DNA from: Occallatibacter riparius | Lineage (GTDB): Bacteria; Acidobacteriota; Terriglobia; Terriglobales; Acidobacteriaceae | Length of the DNA: 64,000 nt | Assembly: GCF_025264625.1 (NCBI RefSeq) | Contig: NZ_CP093313.1 | Span: 2,046,001-2,110,000 of the forward strand | Reading direction: 5' to 3' | Shown: piece after piece, positions 49,244-58,705 of the stretch | Numbering within the stretch: the stretch's first letter is position 1 | How the letters are laid out: each line of letters begins with the position of its first letter | Made by a program: the position numbers and the translations under genes | The notes under the pieces: model-generated | Database searches by the model: none | Seen by the model: the letters and a program-made list of their open reading frames with translations, nothing else | Told to the model about the DNA's origin: nothing

Positions 49244-51364
49244 ATGAAAGCGCGGCAAGGAGTCACCAGGAGAGAACTGCTGCAGGCCGGGGCGGTTCTG
49301 GCGGCGGGAGTTGTGTGCGGGCCTTCGCGGCTCGCAGACGCCGATCAGCACGAGACGTGGAGCATTGGCAATGCGCTGATCCGGCGCGACGTGGCCTACG
49401 CGCCCGGAGTGGGTCTCTACACGACCCAGATCGCGGATCTTGCGGCGGGGACGAATCTGCTCGGGGCAGTTTCCGATGCGCGCGCGCTGGCCGCCGAGTT
49501 CTCGCTAATTTGTGATGGGCAGGAGTGCCGCAGCAACGGTGGCGTGTTCCAACTGGTGGACACCCGCGAAGACTCTGGCGAGGGTAAACGAACGAGGGCG
49601 GTGAGGCTGCGTCACATCAAGCTGCCGCTTGAGGTGCGTGCGGTCTACAGCGTGTATGACGGCCATGCCGCGATCCGCAAGCACCTGGTGCTGAAGAATA
49701 CCGGGACCGCTCCTTTGAAGATCACACACCTGCAGATCGATAATCTGGCGTTTGCGCTTGGGCCCGAGAACGAGATGACCCTGCTGGCGCAGTACGGAGC
49801 TGTGCCGCGCGAAATCTTCTATACGGGTCGCTCAGAGGATGCGGGGCTGATGCTGGCGAATGGCCGCACCGGAGCCGGAGTGACCGTTCTGAACGAGGCG
49901 CCAGGATACATGAAGCGCACCGAGGTCGCTGGCTGGGATGCGCCGGATAGCGTACGCGTGAGCGCCATGTATGACACGGACCTGATGCCGTTTGAGCGGA
50001 GGCTGGCGCCCGGTGAGGAACTGACGACTGCGAGTGCGTCGCTGATTCCGTTCCGGAGAGGCGACGCGTTCAACGATCCGCGATGGCGCGTGCCGGGTTA
50101 CACGGCCGCGGTGCTGGAACGGCGCGTGGACCAGGGCGGGCCTCCGTGGATTTACAACACATGGGAGCCGTTCGAGCGCGGCATCAATCAGCAGATCTCG
50201 ATGGACCTGATAGAAGCCGCCGGGGCGATGGGCATGGATGTGTTTACCATTGACGATGGATGGCAGCAGGAGTACGGAGATAACGCGGTGAACCTGGCCG
50301 CATTTCCGGGCGGGCTTGATCCCATTCTGAAGGCGGTTGAGTCGCGCGGCATGAGGCTGGGGTTGTGGATACCACCGGCCGCGATCGGGATGACGACGGA
50401 AGTGTACAAGGCGCATCCGGAGTGGGCCTCCCGCGACATCGACGGGAATGTAAAGACCACCGGGACAATGGCAGGGCAGAAGGTGGTGATGTGCATGGCG
50501 TCGCGCTTCTGCATGTCGGCGGCAGAGCGCATCAACGACGCCATCGAGCGGTTCAGGCTCGCGTATGCGAAGCTCGACCTGACTACGATCTTCAATGCGT
50601 ATGGGGAAGCGCCGGGCTGCTGGGCCAAGGGGCACGACCACGCGGACTGGGCGGAGTCGCTGCACCGGATTTATGAAGGCATTCGGGAGATGACGTCGGC
50701 TGTGTATGCCAAGCACCCGGATGTGCTGCTGGATCTGACATTCGAGCTGTGGGGGCAGAAGCACATTATCGATGCGGGCTTGCTGGCGGCCGGCGATCTG
50801 GACTGGATGAGCAATGTGGATGACCGGCATCCTGACGCGGCGGGGCCGCTTCAGGCGCGGCAACTGCTCTATGCACGGGCTGCGTCGATGCCCGTTGAGG
50901 CGATGCTGATCGGAAACATGCATGCCGAGTTGCCGACCATCCAGGAGAGCTTCGCCACAGCCATCGGTTCGGCGCCGCTGCTGCTGGGCGATCTGCGCAA
51001 GCTGAGCGCGGCGGATCGGGCGTGGTACGGGGAGAAGATTCGCTGGTTCAAGGAGCTACGCAAATCCGTAAAGCTGAGCGACAGCTTCTTTCCGCTGGGA
51101 AGCTGGCGGCAGACTTCTCCGGCAGCGTGGGATGGTTTTGCGCGTCTGGCGCGCAGCGGCGAGGGGGTCGTGGCGGTGTTCCGGAATAAGTCGGGCGTGG
51201 CAGGTGCGCGAGTGGAACTGCCGTTGATTCCGGAAGGGCGGTATCGTGTGCGAGTCGTGATCAGCGGGAAGGTGCTGGGCACGTTTGATCGCTCGGCGTG
51301 GGCACGCGGGGTTGACGTGCCCTTCGCGGGGCCAGCAGAGGTGCTGGAGATGAAGCGGGCGTGA
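49244..51364 (+). CDS. Exported GH36-like alpha-galactosidase family protein
   Basis: A 706-residue glycoside hydrolase of the GH36/GH27 clan. The N-terminus carries a Tat-type signal (TRRELLQAGAVLAAGVVCG). A beta-sandwich domain (to about residue 290) precedes the barrel. The first barrel strand motif is WIYNTWEPF near 304, then FTIDDGWQQEYGD near 338. The likely nucleophile is Asp445 in AKLDLTTIF (GH36 has KWDxN) and the acid/base candidate is D526 or D527 in SNVDDRHP. The C-terminal beta domain is RYRVRVVISGKV. The Leu in place of Trp in KxD suggests a divergent subfamily, so the sugar specificity is open. CGGAGAAC lies before the ATG. Confidence 0.82.
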   Translation: MKARQGVTRRELLQAGAVLAAGVVCGPSRLADADQHETWSIGNALIRRDVAYAPGVGLYTTQIADLAAGTNLLGAVSDARALAAEFSLICDGQECRSNGGVFQLVDTREDSGEGKRTRAVRLRHIKLPLEVRAVYSVYDGHAAIRKHLVLKNTGTAPLKITHLQIDNLAFALGPENEMTLLAQYGAVPREIFYTGRSEDAGLMLANGRTGAGVTVLNEAPGYMKRTEVAGWDAPDSVRVSAMYDTDLMPFERRLAPGEELTTASASLIPFRRGDAFNDPRWRVPGYTAAVLERRVDQGGPPWIYNTWEPFERGINQQISMDLIEAAGAMGMDVFTIDDGWQQEYGDNAVNLAAFPGGLDPILKAVESRGMRLGLWIPPAAIGMTTEVYKAHPEWASRDIDGNVKTTGTMAGQKVVMCMASRFCMSAAERINDAIERFRLAYAKLDLTTIFNAYGEAPGCWAKGHDHADWAESLHRIYEGIREMTSAVYAKHPDVLLDLTFELWGQKHIIDAGLLAAGDLDWMSNVDDRHPDAAGPLQARQLLYARAASMPVEAMLIGNMHAELPTIQESFATAIGSAPLLLGDLRKLSAADRAWYGEKIRWFKELRKSVKLSDSFFPLGSWRQTSPAAWDGFARLARSGEGVVAVFRNKSGVAGARVELPLIPEGRYRVRVVISGKVLGTFDRSAWARGVDVPFAGPAEVLEMKRA

Positions 51365-51399
51365 GCACGCCTCCTTCGATTTCGTGGCGCTGATGTGGG

Positions 51400-53088
51400 C
51401 TAATGCGCCAGGTGGATCAGACCCCAGACCACCAGCGCTAGAAGAATCAGCGGCCAGGCTCGCAGGAGCACGAAGACGATTCCCGGGAAGATGGCCGCTG
51501 TGGCGATCGAGAAAAATCCCGGCTTGCCAACGCCGGACGGGTTCGCGAGTTGGGGCGTCCAGTTGGACTCCTCGGGCCAGTTGACTACGCCAAGTATGTT
51601 TTTGACCGCAGGACTCTGCAGGTACTCGCGCGTTTTCACGCGGCCCATCCAGTAGTCGTGCTGGCGATACTTCTTGCGGAAGAAGCCAACGAAGGCGGCG
51701 AGGCCGGCGCCGGCGAGTTCCTTCTCGGATGCAATCACGGCGGCGATCTTCATCTTGTCGCGGTTTTCAAGATGGGCGGCTGCTTCCAGGGTGGCGAGCG
51801 CGGCGATGTACGCCTCGGCAGCCTGCTGGCCACGTTTGTCTGAAACGCCCTGATATTGCGCGCTGTATTGCTGCCGAAGGCGGGAGAGGCGCTGCGGCAT
51901 AGCATTGGCCATCAGGAGCTTGTTCAGACCGAATGCAGCCGTCGAGAGTGCCGAGACATCCACGTCCGGATCTCCCCCAATAATCAGGTCGGCCAGCTGG
52001 AAGGCACGCTGATCGAGCAGCGTGATTTTGCGGTTCATCTCTTCGGCGGTGATCCAGTCATGGAAAGCCGCCTGGCGCAAATACACGTTCACCAGATGTC
52101 TGATCTCCGCCAGGATAGATAGCTTCTTGAGGTGGATGTCTTCCGCAGTGGACTTGACCGAGTGCGGCGAGACGAAGACGTAAAGCCGATCGTCGCTGTC
52201 ACAATGCGCCGCGGGATCCCTCTTCGCGCGTTCCGCGACCGCTGCATCGACCAGATTCTTGGCTATGCCCAGAGGCTGATTCTGGAGAACGCCGCCGTCG
52301 CAGTGGACGAACGAGGAGGGGTCCTCTCGCTTGCCCCAGTCGAGATAACAGACGCCCGGCTCCGGCTCGAGAGGCATCTTCGGAGCGATCGGTGTGTCGT
52401 ATTCTGCGGGGGAGTGCGGAATGGGCTGGGCCCTGAATGCAGCGGGAAAGGCTCCAGAGGCTACGGCGGCGTGGCAAAAGGCCTGCCAGCTTTTCTCGTC
52501 CGTGGTTTTGTCGCCGGTAATAGTGAAGAGCTTCTGGTCGCCTGAGGTGGTGTAGTTGAAGCTGTCCTTGGTGCTGCCCGTGAACGGGATCATGTAGTCG
52601 ATGCCGTTCATGTTGGTGAGGGCGAAGCCGACGCGCAGAGGCAGGGGCTCGCCATTTACCGTTTCGACCGCGGGGTGCCGGCCGCTCTTGGGATTCTTCA
52701 TGGAATCGACCAGCATGGTCTTGCCGATGGACTGGATGAGATTGGAGGAGAAGAGCGAGTGCCACTTGGGCTCCGCAGGCATCCATACGAGGCCCTTCAG
52801 GCTGATCTTGTTGACCCACGCTTCGTACATGGAGTTGGTGGGGGCGTTCTGGCCCGGTGTGTCTTCAAGGGCATCGGCGTCGTACATCAGGCGCTGCGCC
52901 ACCATGGCGGCAGTCATGGCGCCGGCGGAGGCTCCGGTGAGGACGTCGATGTAGATCTTGCGGCTCTCGTCGATCCCTGGTTGTTCGTTGTGAGTTCGAA
53001 TGGCGCGGAGAAGTTCATAGAGGACGCCGCCCTCGTAACTGCCCAGTGATACTGCGCCTGCGATCGTGATAGCAACATGCTTGGCCAT
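51400..53088 (-). CDS. Patatin-like phospholipase domain protein, C-terminally membrane-anchored
   Basis: A 562-residue putative lipolytic acyl hydrolase. The dyad is visible: nucleophile elbow GASAG with Ser54 and the DGG motif with Asp264 (VHCDGGVLQNQPLG). An oxyanion glycine-rich segment at the start reads GAVSLGSYEGGVLYEL. The last 35 residues are hydrophobic (IFPGIVFVLLRAWPLILLAL), anchoring it to a membrane. GGAGGTAAGACC immediately before the ATG at 53088 is a near-perfect ribosome-binding site and sets the start; an in-frame Met eleven codons upstream lacks one. Convergent with the GH36-like gene. Substrate lipid unknown. Confidence 0.88.
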   Translation of the reverse strand: MAKHVAITIAGAVSLGSYEGGVLYELLRAIRTHNEQPGIDESRKIYIDVLTGASAGAMTAAMVAQRLMYDADALEDTPGQNAPTNSMYEAWVNKISLKGLVWMPAEPKWHSLFSSNLIQSIGKTMLVDSMKNPKSGRHPAVETVNGEPLPLRVGFALTNMNGIDYMIPFTGSTKDSFNYTTSGDQKLFTITGDKTTDEKSWQAFCHAAVASGAFPAAFRAQPIPHSPAEYDTPIAPKMPLEPEPGVCYLDWGKREDPSSFVHCDGGVLQNQPLGIAKNLVDAAVAERAKRDPAAHCDSDDRLYVFVSPHSVKSTAEDIHLKKLSILAEIRHLVNVYLRQAAFHDWITAEEMNRKITLLDQRAFQLADLIIGGDPDVDVSALSTAAFGLNKLLMANAMPQRLSRLRQQYSAQYQGVSDKRGQQAAEAYIAALATLEAAAHLENRDKMKIAAVIASEKELAGAGLAAFVGFFRKKYRQHDYWMGRVKTREYLQSPAVKNILGVVNWPEESNWTPQLANPSGVGKPGFFSIATAAIFPGIVFVLLRAWPLILLALVVWGLIHLAH

Positions 53089-53270
53089 GGTCTTACCTCC
53101 GGCCGGAATTGGTGAAGACACCGGGAATCTCAGACATTGCGGATCAAGGGAACGAAAAACTGCATTGGCGACGGACTTCGTCCGGCGCTCTGTTTTGCTC
53201 GATGAGGATGCGAGGGGATTCTAGCTTGGGAGAGGGGCAATGCGCCGGGAAAATTCTCCGGCGGTGCGGT

Positions 53271-54830
53271 TTATTTCTTGGCTGACGAGGCGATGGCCTG
53301 TGCAGCTTTGCGGCCGAGACGGATGCAGTCCGGGATGCCGATGCCGTCGTAGGCGTTTCCGACCAGGTGGAGCCCCGGAATGGCGGCCACGCGCCCGTTG
53401 ATGCGGGTCATGCGGTCCTTGTGTCCCACGGCGTACTGCGCCATGGCGCGGCGCCAGCGATTGACCTGCGCAAACTCTGGTTCGATGTGAAGGCCGATGA
53501 CACGGGAGCCCAGGATCTCGCTCAGCTCGCGGCGTACCGTGGCGATCAGGACATTGTCGGGCTCGGCCATAAGCGCCTCGTTGCGCATGCCGCCGAGGAA
53601 CGCGCGGAGCACGGCTCTTCCGGGGGCGGTGCGGCCGAGGAACTTGCGGTGCGCAAAGGTGCAGGCCAGCATGGCGCGGCCCGAACTGGCCGGGACCAGG
53701 AAGCCGAATCCTTCCGGTAGCGTGCCGATCTTCGCCTCGTCGTAGACGAGATTGAGCGTGATGGACGACGAGTAGGGAATGCCGGCGAGTTCGTTGGCCA
53801 GTTCCGCATCGACTGTTGAGAGCATCGCGGACGCAGCCCAGGCCGGAGAGGCGACAATCACGGCGTCGTAGACGCTGGTTTCGCCTGCAGCCGTGATCTG
53901 CCAGCCGGCAGCCGTGCGCTCGATGGAATCGACTGCGGTACTGAGGCGGATGGCGAGAGGGTCGAGCTTGGCCACGATGGCTTCGACAAGCTGCTGCAAG
54001 CCGCCGCGAAGGCCGGTGAAGATGGAGCGCGGGCCAGTGGGCTGAGCGCCAACGGATTTGAGCCGGTCAGGGGCGGGTGGTGCCCCGGGTGCAGGCGCGC
54101 CGGCGGATTTCGCTCTCGCGGCCATGGCGGCCCTCATCTTTTTGTGTGCGGCCAGCATGCCGCGACTCAGGGAGCCATACTCGGCTTCCATTTCAACCAG
54201 GCGCGGCAGGACGGTGCGGGCGCTTAGCTGGGTGGCGTCGCCGCCATAGATACCTGAAAGCAGTGGGTCGGCGAGACGGTCTACCGCCTCTTTGCCGAAA
54301 TGGCGCTCGACCAATGCGGCTACGGATTCGTCTTCGGTGCTGGGGCGTGGCGGATGAAGCAGCTCAAGGCCCATGCGGATTTTGGTGGCAATTGAGAACA
54401 GAGGCGAGAGGGCCGTGGGCACAAGCTTGGTGGGCACCAGGAACATGAGGCCGTCGGGTAGGCCGACGAGCCGGTTTTTCACCACGATCCAGGTCTTGCG
54501 ATCGGCGTCGTTAGAGGGGATCAGGTCGCCACCGATGCCCAGCTCGCGACATAGCTCCGCGGCTGCGGGCTTCTCGGTCAGAAATGAGTCGGGTCCGCGC
54601 TCGAGGACTGAGCCTTCGTAGAGATCGGTTGCCAGCGATCCACCGAGGCGCTCGCGCGACTCGAACAGCGTGTACTCAATGTTGGGATTTACGGCGCGCG
54701 CTTTCTCAAGCTCGTAAGCAGCCGCAAGGCCTGCAATGCCGCCGCCGATGATCGCCGTTCGCATACGTTTCTCTAGATAGCTTAATCCGGTGGTTTCAGT
54801 CGCTTTGCCGGAGGTTACCGCGCTGCCCAT
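53271..54830 (-). CDS. hemG: Protoporphyrinogen oxidase (HemY/HemG-type flavoprotein)
   Basis: FAD enzyme oxidising protoporphyrinogen IX (or coproporphyrinogen III in the CgoX branch) in haem synthesis. The 519-residue protein has the dinucleotide-binding motif TAIIGGGIAGLAAAYELEKA near residue 25, FLTEKPAAAELCRELGIG near 83, a FADPLLSGIYGGD-like block (LADPLLSGIYGGDATQLSA) near 190 and the C-terminal FAD contact LVGNAYDGIGIPDCIRLG. An AGGAG 9 bp before the ATG at 54830 supports the long start, although the flavin motif would fit a start at codon 23. A CRP/FNR-geometry palindrome lies 47 bp upstream. Whether it uses the protoporphyrin or coproporphyrin route cannot be read here. Confidence 0.9.
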   Translation of the reverse strand: MGSAVTSGKATETTGLSYLEKRMRTAIIGGGIAGLAAAYELEKARAVNPNIEYTLFESRERLGGSLATDLYEGSVLERGPDSFLTEKPAAAELCRELGIGGDLIPSNDADRKTWIVVKNRLVGLPDGLMFLVPTKLVPTALSPLFSIATKIRMGLELLHPPRPSTEDESVAALVERHFGKEAVDRLADPLLSGIYGGDATQLSARTVLPRLVEMEAEYGSLSRGMLAAHKKMRAAMAARAKSAGAPAPGAPPAPDRLKSVGAQPTGPRSIFTGLRGGLQQLVEAIVAKLDPLAIRLSTAVDSIERTAAGWQITAAGETSVYDAVIVASPAWAASAMLSTVDAELANELAGIPYSSSITLNLVYDEAKIGTLPEGFGFLVPASSGRAMLACTFAHRKFLGRTAPGRAVLRAFLGGMRNEALMAEPDNVLIATVRRELSEILGSRVIGLHIEPEFAQVNRWRRAMAQYAVGHKDRMTRINGRVAAIPGLHLVGNAYDGIGIPDCIRLGRKAAQAIASSAKK

Positions 54831-54876
54831 GGTGTGCTCCTGGCTTGAGCCTACGCGGTGAGGGGCCGGCAGGGGT

Positions 54877-54890
54877 GTGATTTAAGTCAC
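54877..54890 (-). promoter_or_regulatory. CRP/FNR-geometry palindrome upstream of hemG
   Basis: TGTGA-TTTAAG-TCAC, centred about 33 bp from a weak TAGGCT -10 on the minus strand, close to a class II activator arrangement. Shares GTGA-TTTAA with the site at 59782. Confidence 0.6.
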
Positions 54891-54925
54891 CTGCGGCCCC
54901 GATCCAAGCTGAACTTTCTGCGTGC

Positions 54926-56134
54926 CTACCGCAGCGACATCCAAATGATCACGTTGAGGCCGATCATCAGGACGGAGAACGCGGGGAGCACCAGCAGCGC
55001 CTTACGGATGCGCAGCGGGTCCGGCCCGGCGATGGCGCCGATGATGCGCGAGCTGACTGCGAGACCGGCCCAGCCGCAAGTGATGACGAAGCCTAGAGCC
55101 GTTCCGGTCATCTGCGGGAAGGCGGTGCCGGTGATGGCTAGAGTGGTGGGAAATACCGGGGCCATGGCGACTCCGGCGACGAAGACCAGAGCGGCGGCTG
55201 CGCCGGGCTTGGTGGTCTGCAGCATCAGGAAAGTCGTGATCGCCATGGCGACGGAGGCGATGAGGAGCACCACGACCGGGGACACGCTCTTGAATACGGG
55301 CGAGACGGCAACGCGGCCGACCAGCAAGCCGAGGGCGAATCCAAGCGAGAGAATGTTCAGCGCCTTCGACTCGGGGATGCCCTGCGCGATTAGATGGCGG
55401 GCCAGCCAGTTCCACACGCCTACTTCACAAGAGATGTAGAGGAACAGGAACAGGCCCAGGAGGTAGAGCATGGGGCGGCCGAGCAGCGGTCCTGCCTGGG
55501 TGAAGAGCGATCCTGTGCCGCCGGCGGGAGCGGGCATGGGGACGGCGATCTGGTAGACCGCGACCACGACCGTGAGCACCGCGATGGTGTAGCAGAGGCG
55601 GACCCAGTTGCGGTTGAACAGGTTGGCGGAGATGAACGGCGTGAGCAGGCCGCCAAGTCCGAAGAAGAGATTGACGAGATTGAGCGCGGTGGCGCGGTGG
55701 TCGGCACTGACGGCCGAGGCGAGGGCGTTGGCGCCGGTGACTACGATGCCGCCGCCGATGCCGAGCAGAAACATGAGGAACACGATCGAGCCGTATCCGC
55801 CCGAACGCGGCAGGCCGAAGAGCGCGATGGCAATGAACGCGAGACCGAGCAGGAGGCCGATCTTGTCCCCCTGCGTGTCGAGCAGCGGGCCTACGGCGAG
55901 CGAGGCGATCATGAGCCCGATGGCCTGGGCCGTGGCGATGGTACCGTTCTGCGCGGGCGAGAGCCTGAAGCGGTCAGACAGGTCGGGCAGGATGGTCCCC
56001 AGCATGGCGGCAATCATGCCGTAGACAAAGATGGCGAGGATGGAGGCGAAGATCAACACTGCGGCGGTGTCCTTTCGAGCGAGCGGGCATGCACGCGAAG
56101 TGGCCCGTCGGGGTGTTCTCTGGATCGCAAGCAT
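54926..56134 (-). CDS. MFS transporter, sugar or FucP-like group
   Basis: A 402-residue protein with about 12 TM segments (VLIFASILAIFVYGMIAAML at residues 22-41, then PLLDTQGDKIGLLLG between TM2 and TM3, matching the MFS GxxxDrxGrk loop). MFLLGIGGGIVVTGANALAS and the C-half FVAGVAMAPVFPTTLAITGT are typical of the ACS/FHS sugar-porter branch. The ATG at 56134 has no clear ribosome-binding site; longer frames reach into the divergent lipoprotein gene and are disfavoured. It is upstream of hemG on the same strand, separated by 95 bp and the CRP-like site. Substrate unknown. Confidence 0.82.
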   Translation of the reverse strand: MLAIQRTPRRATSRACPLARKDTAAVLIFASILAIFVYGMIAAMLGTILPDLSDRFRLSPAQNGTIATAQAIGLMIASLAVGPLLDTQGDKIGLLLGLAFIAIALFGLPRSGGYGSIVFLMFLLGIGGGIVVTGANALASAVSADHRATALNLVNLFFGLGGLLTPFISANLFNRNWVRLCYTIAVLTVVVAVYQIAVPMPAPAGGTGSLFTQAGPLLGRPMLYLLGLFLFLYISCEVGVWNWLARHLIAQGIPESKALNILSLGFALGLLVGRVAVSPVFKSVSPVVVLLIASVAMAITTFLMLQTTKPGAAAALVFVAGVAMAPVFPTTLAITGTAFPQMTGTALGFVITCGWAGLAVSSRIIGAIAGPDPLRIRKALLVLPAFSVLMIGLNVIIWMSLR

Positions 56135-56197
56135 TGTAACGTTTGGCGCGGAGGGCTGGCCCGGAACAGCGCAGGCACTCCAGTAGACTGAGGAGGA

Positions 56198-57274
56198 ATG
56201 TCCATCGCTAGACAAGGTGCGGCGGCCGCGCTGCTTGCGGCTGTCATCTGCGTGACTGGGTGCGGAACCCCCGGCGCGCCGCAGCCGCCTTCGCTTAATC
56301 TGCCGGAGCGTGTTACCGATCTCTCCGCTACTCGCACCGGGAACCAGATCACGCTGACCTGGACCATGCCCAAGCGCACCACCGACCGCGTGCTGTTGAA
56401 GGGCGATATCGCCGCCGACGTTTGCTGGAACGAGGGCGCTTCGCATTGCGTGCCTGCCGGGGAAGTCAGCTTTGTGCCCAGTGCTGAGGCGTCGTTCACT
56501 GGACCGCTGCCGGGTACCTTGGCAACGGGAGCTCCCCGGCCGGTGAGCTACTTTGTGGAGCTCAAGAATCGCAAGGGCAAGTCGGCGGGGTTGTCGAATG
56601 CGGGGGTGATTCTGGCGGGGCAGGCTCCTGCGCCGGTCACCGGACTGGCCGCCGAAGTGCGCAAGCAGGGGGTTGTGCTGCGCTGGAGCGCCGCCGATTC
56701 AAAGGAGTCGATCCGGCTGAAGCGGACCTTGCTGAATCCTCCGGAAGCAAAGCCGAAGGAGGGGCCGCTCACGCCCGCCGCGGAGCCGGTGACGCTCGAC
56801 CTGCTGGTTGAGCCGGACGGCGGCGGGGCGATGGATAAGGAAATCCGCTTCGGGCGCAGCTACGAATACCGGGCGCAGCGGATCGCGCGGATCACGGCGG
56901 AAGGCAAGCAGATCGAACTGGACGGCGAGCTGTCGGCGCCGGTCCGGATCGCAGCGGAGGATATTTTCCCGCCAGTGGTTCCCGCGGGGCTTGCTGCCGT
57001 TGCAACCGGGGCAACGGGCGGTTCGCCGGCATCGATCGACCTGAGCTGGCAGCCGGATGCCGAAGCTGATGTTGCAGGCTACAGGGTCTATCGGCGCGAA
57101 GGGCAATCGGAGTGGAAGCGTATCTCTGGCGATCAGCTCGTGGTGGGTCCGGCTTTCCATGACGCCGAGGTGCAGGCGGGGCACACGTACAGTTATGCCG
57201 TCACAGCGGTGGATGCGCGCGGAAACGAGAGCGGACGGTCGGATGAGGCCTCGGATGCCGTGCCGCAGCAGTGA
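56198..57274 (+). CDS. Fibronectin type III domain lipoprotein
   Basis: A 358-residue secreted lipoprotein. The signal peptide ends in a lipobox (AVICVTGC, Cys22). A first Fn3-like domain begins near residue 37 (RVTDLSATRTGNQITLTWTM), a second near 148 (APVTGLAAEVRKQGVVLRWS), and a third near 260 (PAGLAAVATGA, then SIDLSWQPDAEADVAGYRVY) closing with TYSYAVTAVDARGNES. Acidobacteria commonly carry such lipoproteins of unknown role. AGGAGG lies directly against the ATG, unusually close. It meets the convergent ABM gene 1 bp after its stop. Confidence 0.88.
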   Translation: MSIARQGAAAALLAAVICVTGCGTPGAPQPPSLNLPERVTDLSATRTGNQITLTWTMPKRTTDRVLLKGDIAADVCWNEGASHCVPAGEVSFVPSAEASFTGPLPGTLATGAPRPVSYFVELKNRKGKSAGLSNAGVILAGQAPAPVTGLAAEVRKQGVVLRWSAADSKESIRLKRTLLNPPEAKPKEGPLTPAAEPVTLDLLVEPDGGGAMDKEIRFGRSYEYRAQRIARITAEGKQIELDGELSAPVRIAAEDIFPPVVPAGLAAVATGATGGSPASIDLSWQPDAEADVAGYRVYRREGQSEWKRISGDQLVVGPAFHDAEVQAGHTYSYAVTAVDARGNESGRSDEASDAVPQQ

Positions 57275-57275
57275 G

Positions 57276-57668
57276 CTATTTTGATCCCAGCAGGATGGGG
57301 TCAGTCTCAACTAACGTCAGCGACCTGACCATACTCTGCGTTTCGGCTTTGTACTTTTTGAAGTGCGGAGACTGGATGTGAGAGTCATAGGCAGCCCGGT
57401 TTAGATACATCTCGAAGAGCCTGACCTTTTCAGGATGATCTTTAACAGACACGGCGTACAGGGTTATAACCCCCGGTTCCAAGCGTATGGAAGAGGAAAT
57501 CTCTTCCCGAAGCGCCACCTTGTATTGCTCTACCTTTGCAGGGTTAATCTCCAGCTCTGCCAGTCGAATTATGCGCGCGTCTGGTTTTTGGGCATGTGTG
57601 AACGTTGCTGGAGTGAAGAATGCAACGAGCGCGAGCATACTCATGATCATTGCCTGCCTGGATGTCAT
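57276..57668 (-). CDS. Exported antibiotic-biosynthesis-monooxygenase (ABM) domain protein
   Basis: A 130-residue protein with an N-terminal signal peptide (MIMSMLALVAFFTPATFTHA). The ABM (YgiN-like) domain covers residues 33-125: LAELEINPAKVEQYKVAL, LEPGVITLYAVSV and FEMYLNRAAYDSHIQSPHF with the family-conserved His pair. YgiN-type members are quinol monooxygenases; export to the periplasm is uncommon but known for some acidobacterial and bacteroidal ABM proteins. AGGATT precedes the ATG. Single gene, convergent with the Fn3 lipoprotein. Confidence 0.85.
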   Translation of the reverse strand: MTSRQAMIMSMLALVAFFTPATFTHAQKPDARIIRLAELEINPAKVEQYKVALREEISSSIRLEPGVITLYAVSVKDHPEKVRLFEMYLNRAAYDSHIQSPHFKKYKAETQSMVRSLTLVETDPILLGSK

Positions 57669-57758
57669 GCCGGAATCCTACTACGCAGTGGCGTTTGCTA
57701 TAAGAGCTACGCCCACTCGCCGCCCGCTTTGGGTTTAGCATCGTAACGAGTAAACGCC

Positions 57759-58595
57759 ATGAAATATTGTCGATTTCTATTCGAAGGACAGGTTCACTAC
57801 GGACGCATCGAAGATCGCGGCGGCGAGCCGTGGATCGTTGACCTGATGGATGCGCCTGAGGAAGATTTCGCGTTCCATTTGGAGCGGGCACTAGCGGCCG
57901 CAAAGCGGAAGTTGGCTGTCGATCCGGCGGGGCTCGACTTCGATCCGCTGCCGCTCAGCGCGGCGCAACTGCTGGCTCCGGTTACGCCGTCAAAGATCAT
58001 CTGCGTGGGGCGCAATTATCGCGACCACGCGAAGGAGCTAGGCAACGAGGTTCCCACGGAGCCGCTGTTGTTCTTCAAGCCGACGTCGTCCTTGCTGGCT
58101 CCGGGTGGCGTTGTGCGCATGCCGGCGGCCTCGCAGCGCGTGGACTTCGAGGGCGAGCTGGCATTCGTGATCGGCAAACGTACCAGCCGGTTCAACGCAG
58201 ACGGCGACTGGCGTTCGACGATTCGCGGCTACACGCTGGCCAACGATGTGACGGCGCGCGACCTGCAGAAGAAGGAAGGCCAGTGGACGCGCGGCAAGGG
58301 CTGGGACACTTTCTGCCCGGTGGGTCCCTTCGTGAGCGACGAGATCGATCCAGCGGCGGGTGTCGTGCTCGAGACGCGGGTGAACGGCGAGGTGCGCCAG
58401 CATGGCTCGACGGCGGACTTCATCTTCTCAGTCCCGCAACTGCTCGAGTACATCACCCAGGCCATCACGCTGGAGCCGGGCGACCTGGTGCTGACGGGGA
58501 CCCCAGCCGGCGTGGGGCCGCTCGTGGCGGGTGATCGCGTGGATGTTTCGGTGGCGGGGCTGGGCGTCCTTTCAAATACGTTTCAACCGGAATAG
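57759..58595 (+). CDS. Fumarylacetoacetate hydrolase-family protein
   Basis: A 278-residue FAH-fold enzyme, probably a 2-hydroxyhepta-dienoate isomerase/decarboxylase or acylpyruvate/oxaloacetate hydrolase. The metal-binding ligands lie in DFEGELAFVIGK near residue 130 and LANDVTARDLQK near 162. IICVGRNYRDHAKELGNEVP near 85 and LVLTGTPAGVGPLVAGDRV near 245 complete the standard core. The N-terminal 70 residues carry the typical YxxG small domain. It lies between a divergent ABM gene and the transaldolase gene on the same strand (110 bp). Substrate not determinable. Confidence 0.92.
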   Translation: MKYCRFLFEGQVHYGRIEDRGGEPWIVDLMDAPEEDFAFHLERALAAAKRKLAVDPAGLDFDPLPLSAAQLLAPVTPSKIICVGRNYRDHAKELGNEVPTEPLLFFKPTSSLLAPGGVVRMPAASQRVDFEGELAFVIGKRTSRFNADGDWRSTIRGYTLANDVTARDLQKKEGQWTRGKGWDTFCPVGPFVSDEIDPAAGVVLETRVNGEVRQHGSTADFIFSVPQLLEYITQAITLEPGDLVLTGTPAGVGPLVAGDRVDVSVAGLGVLSNTFQPE

Positions 58596-58705
58596 CTCTG
58601 CCCGCCCTGAAACCTGTTCACACGGCAGGCATCGAAAGGGGCGTAGACTGATAGTGTCCGCTGTCTGCGGCGCCCCTTCGCCGCACGGCACGCGCAGGAG
58701 GAATC

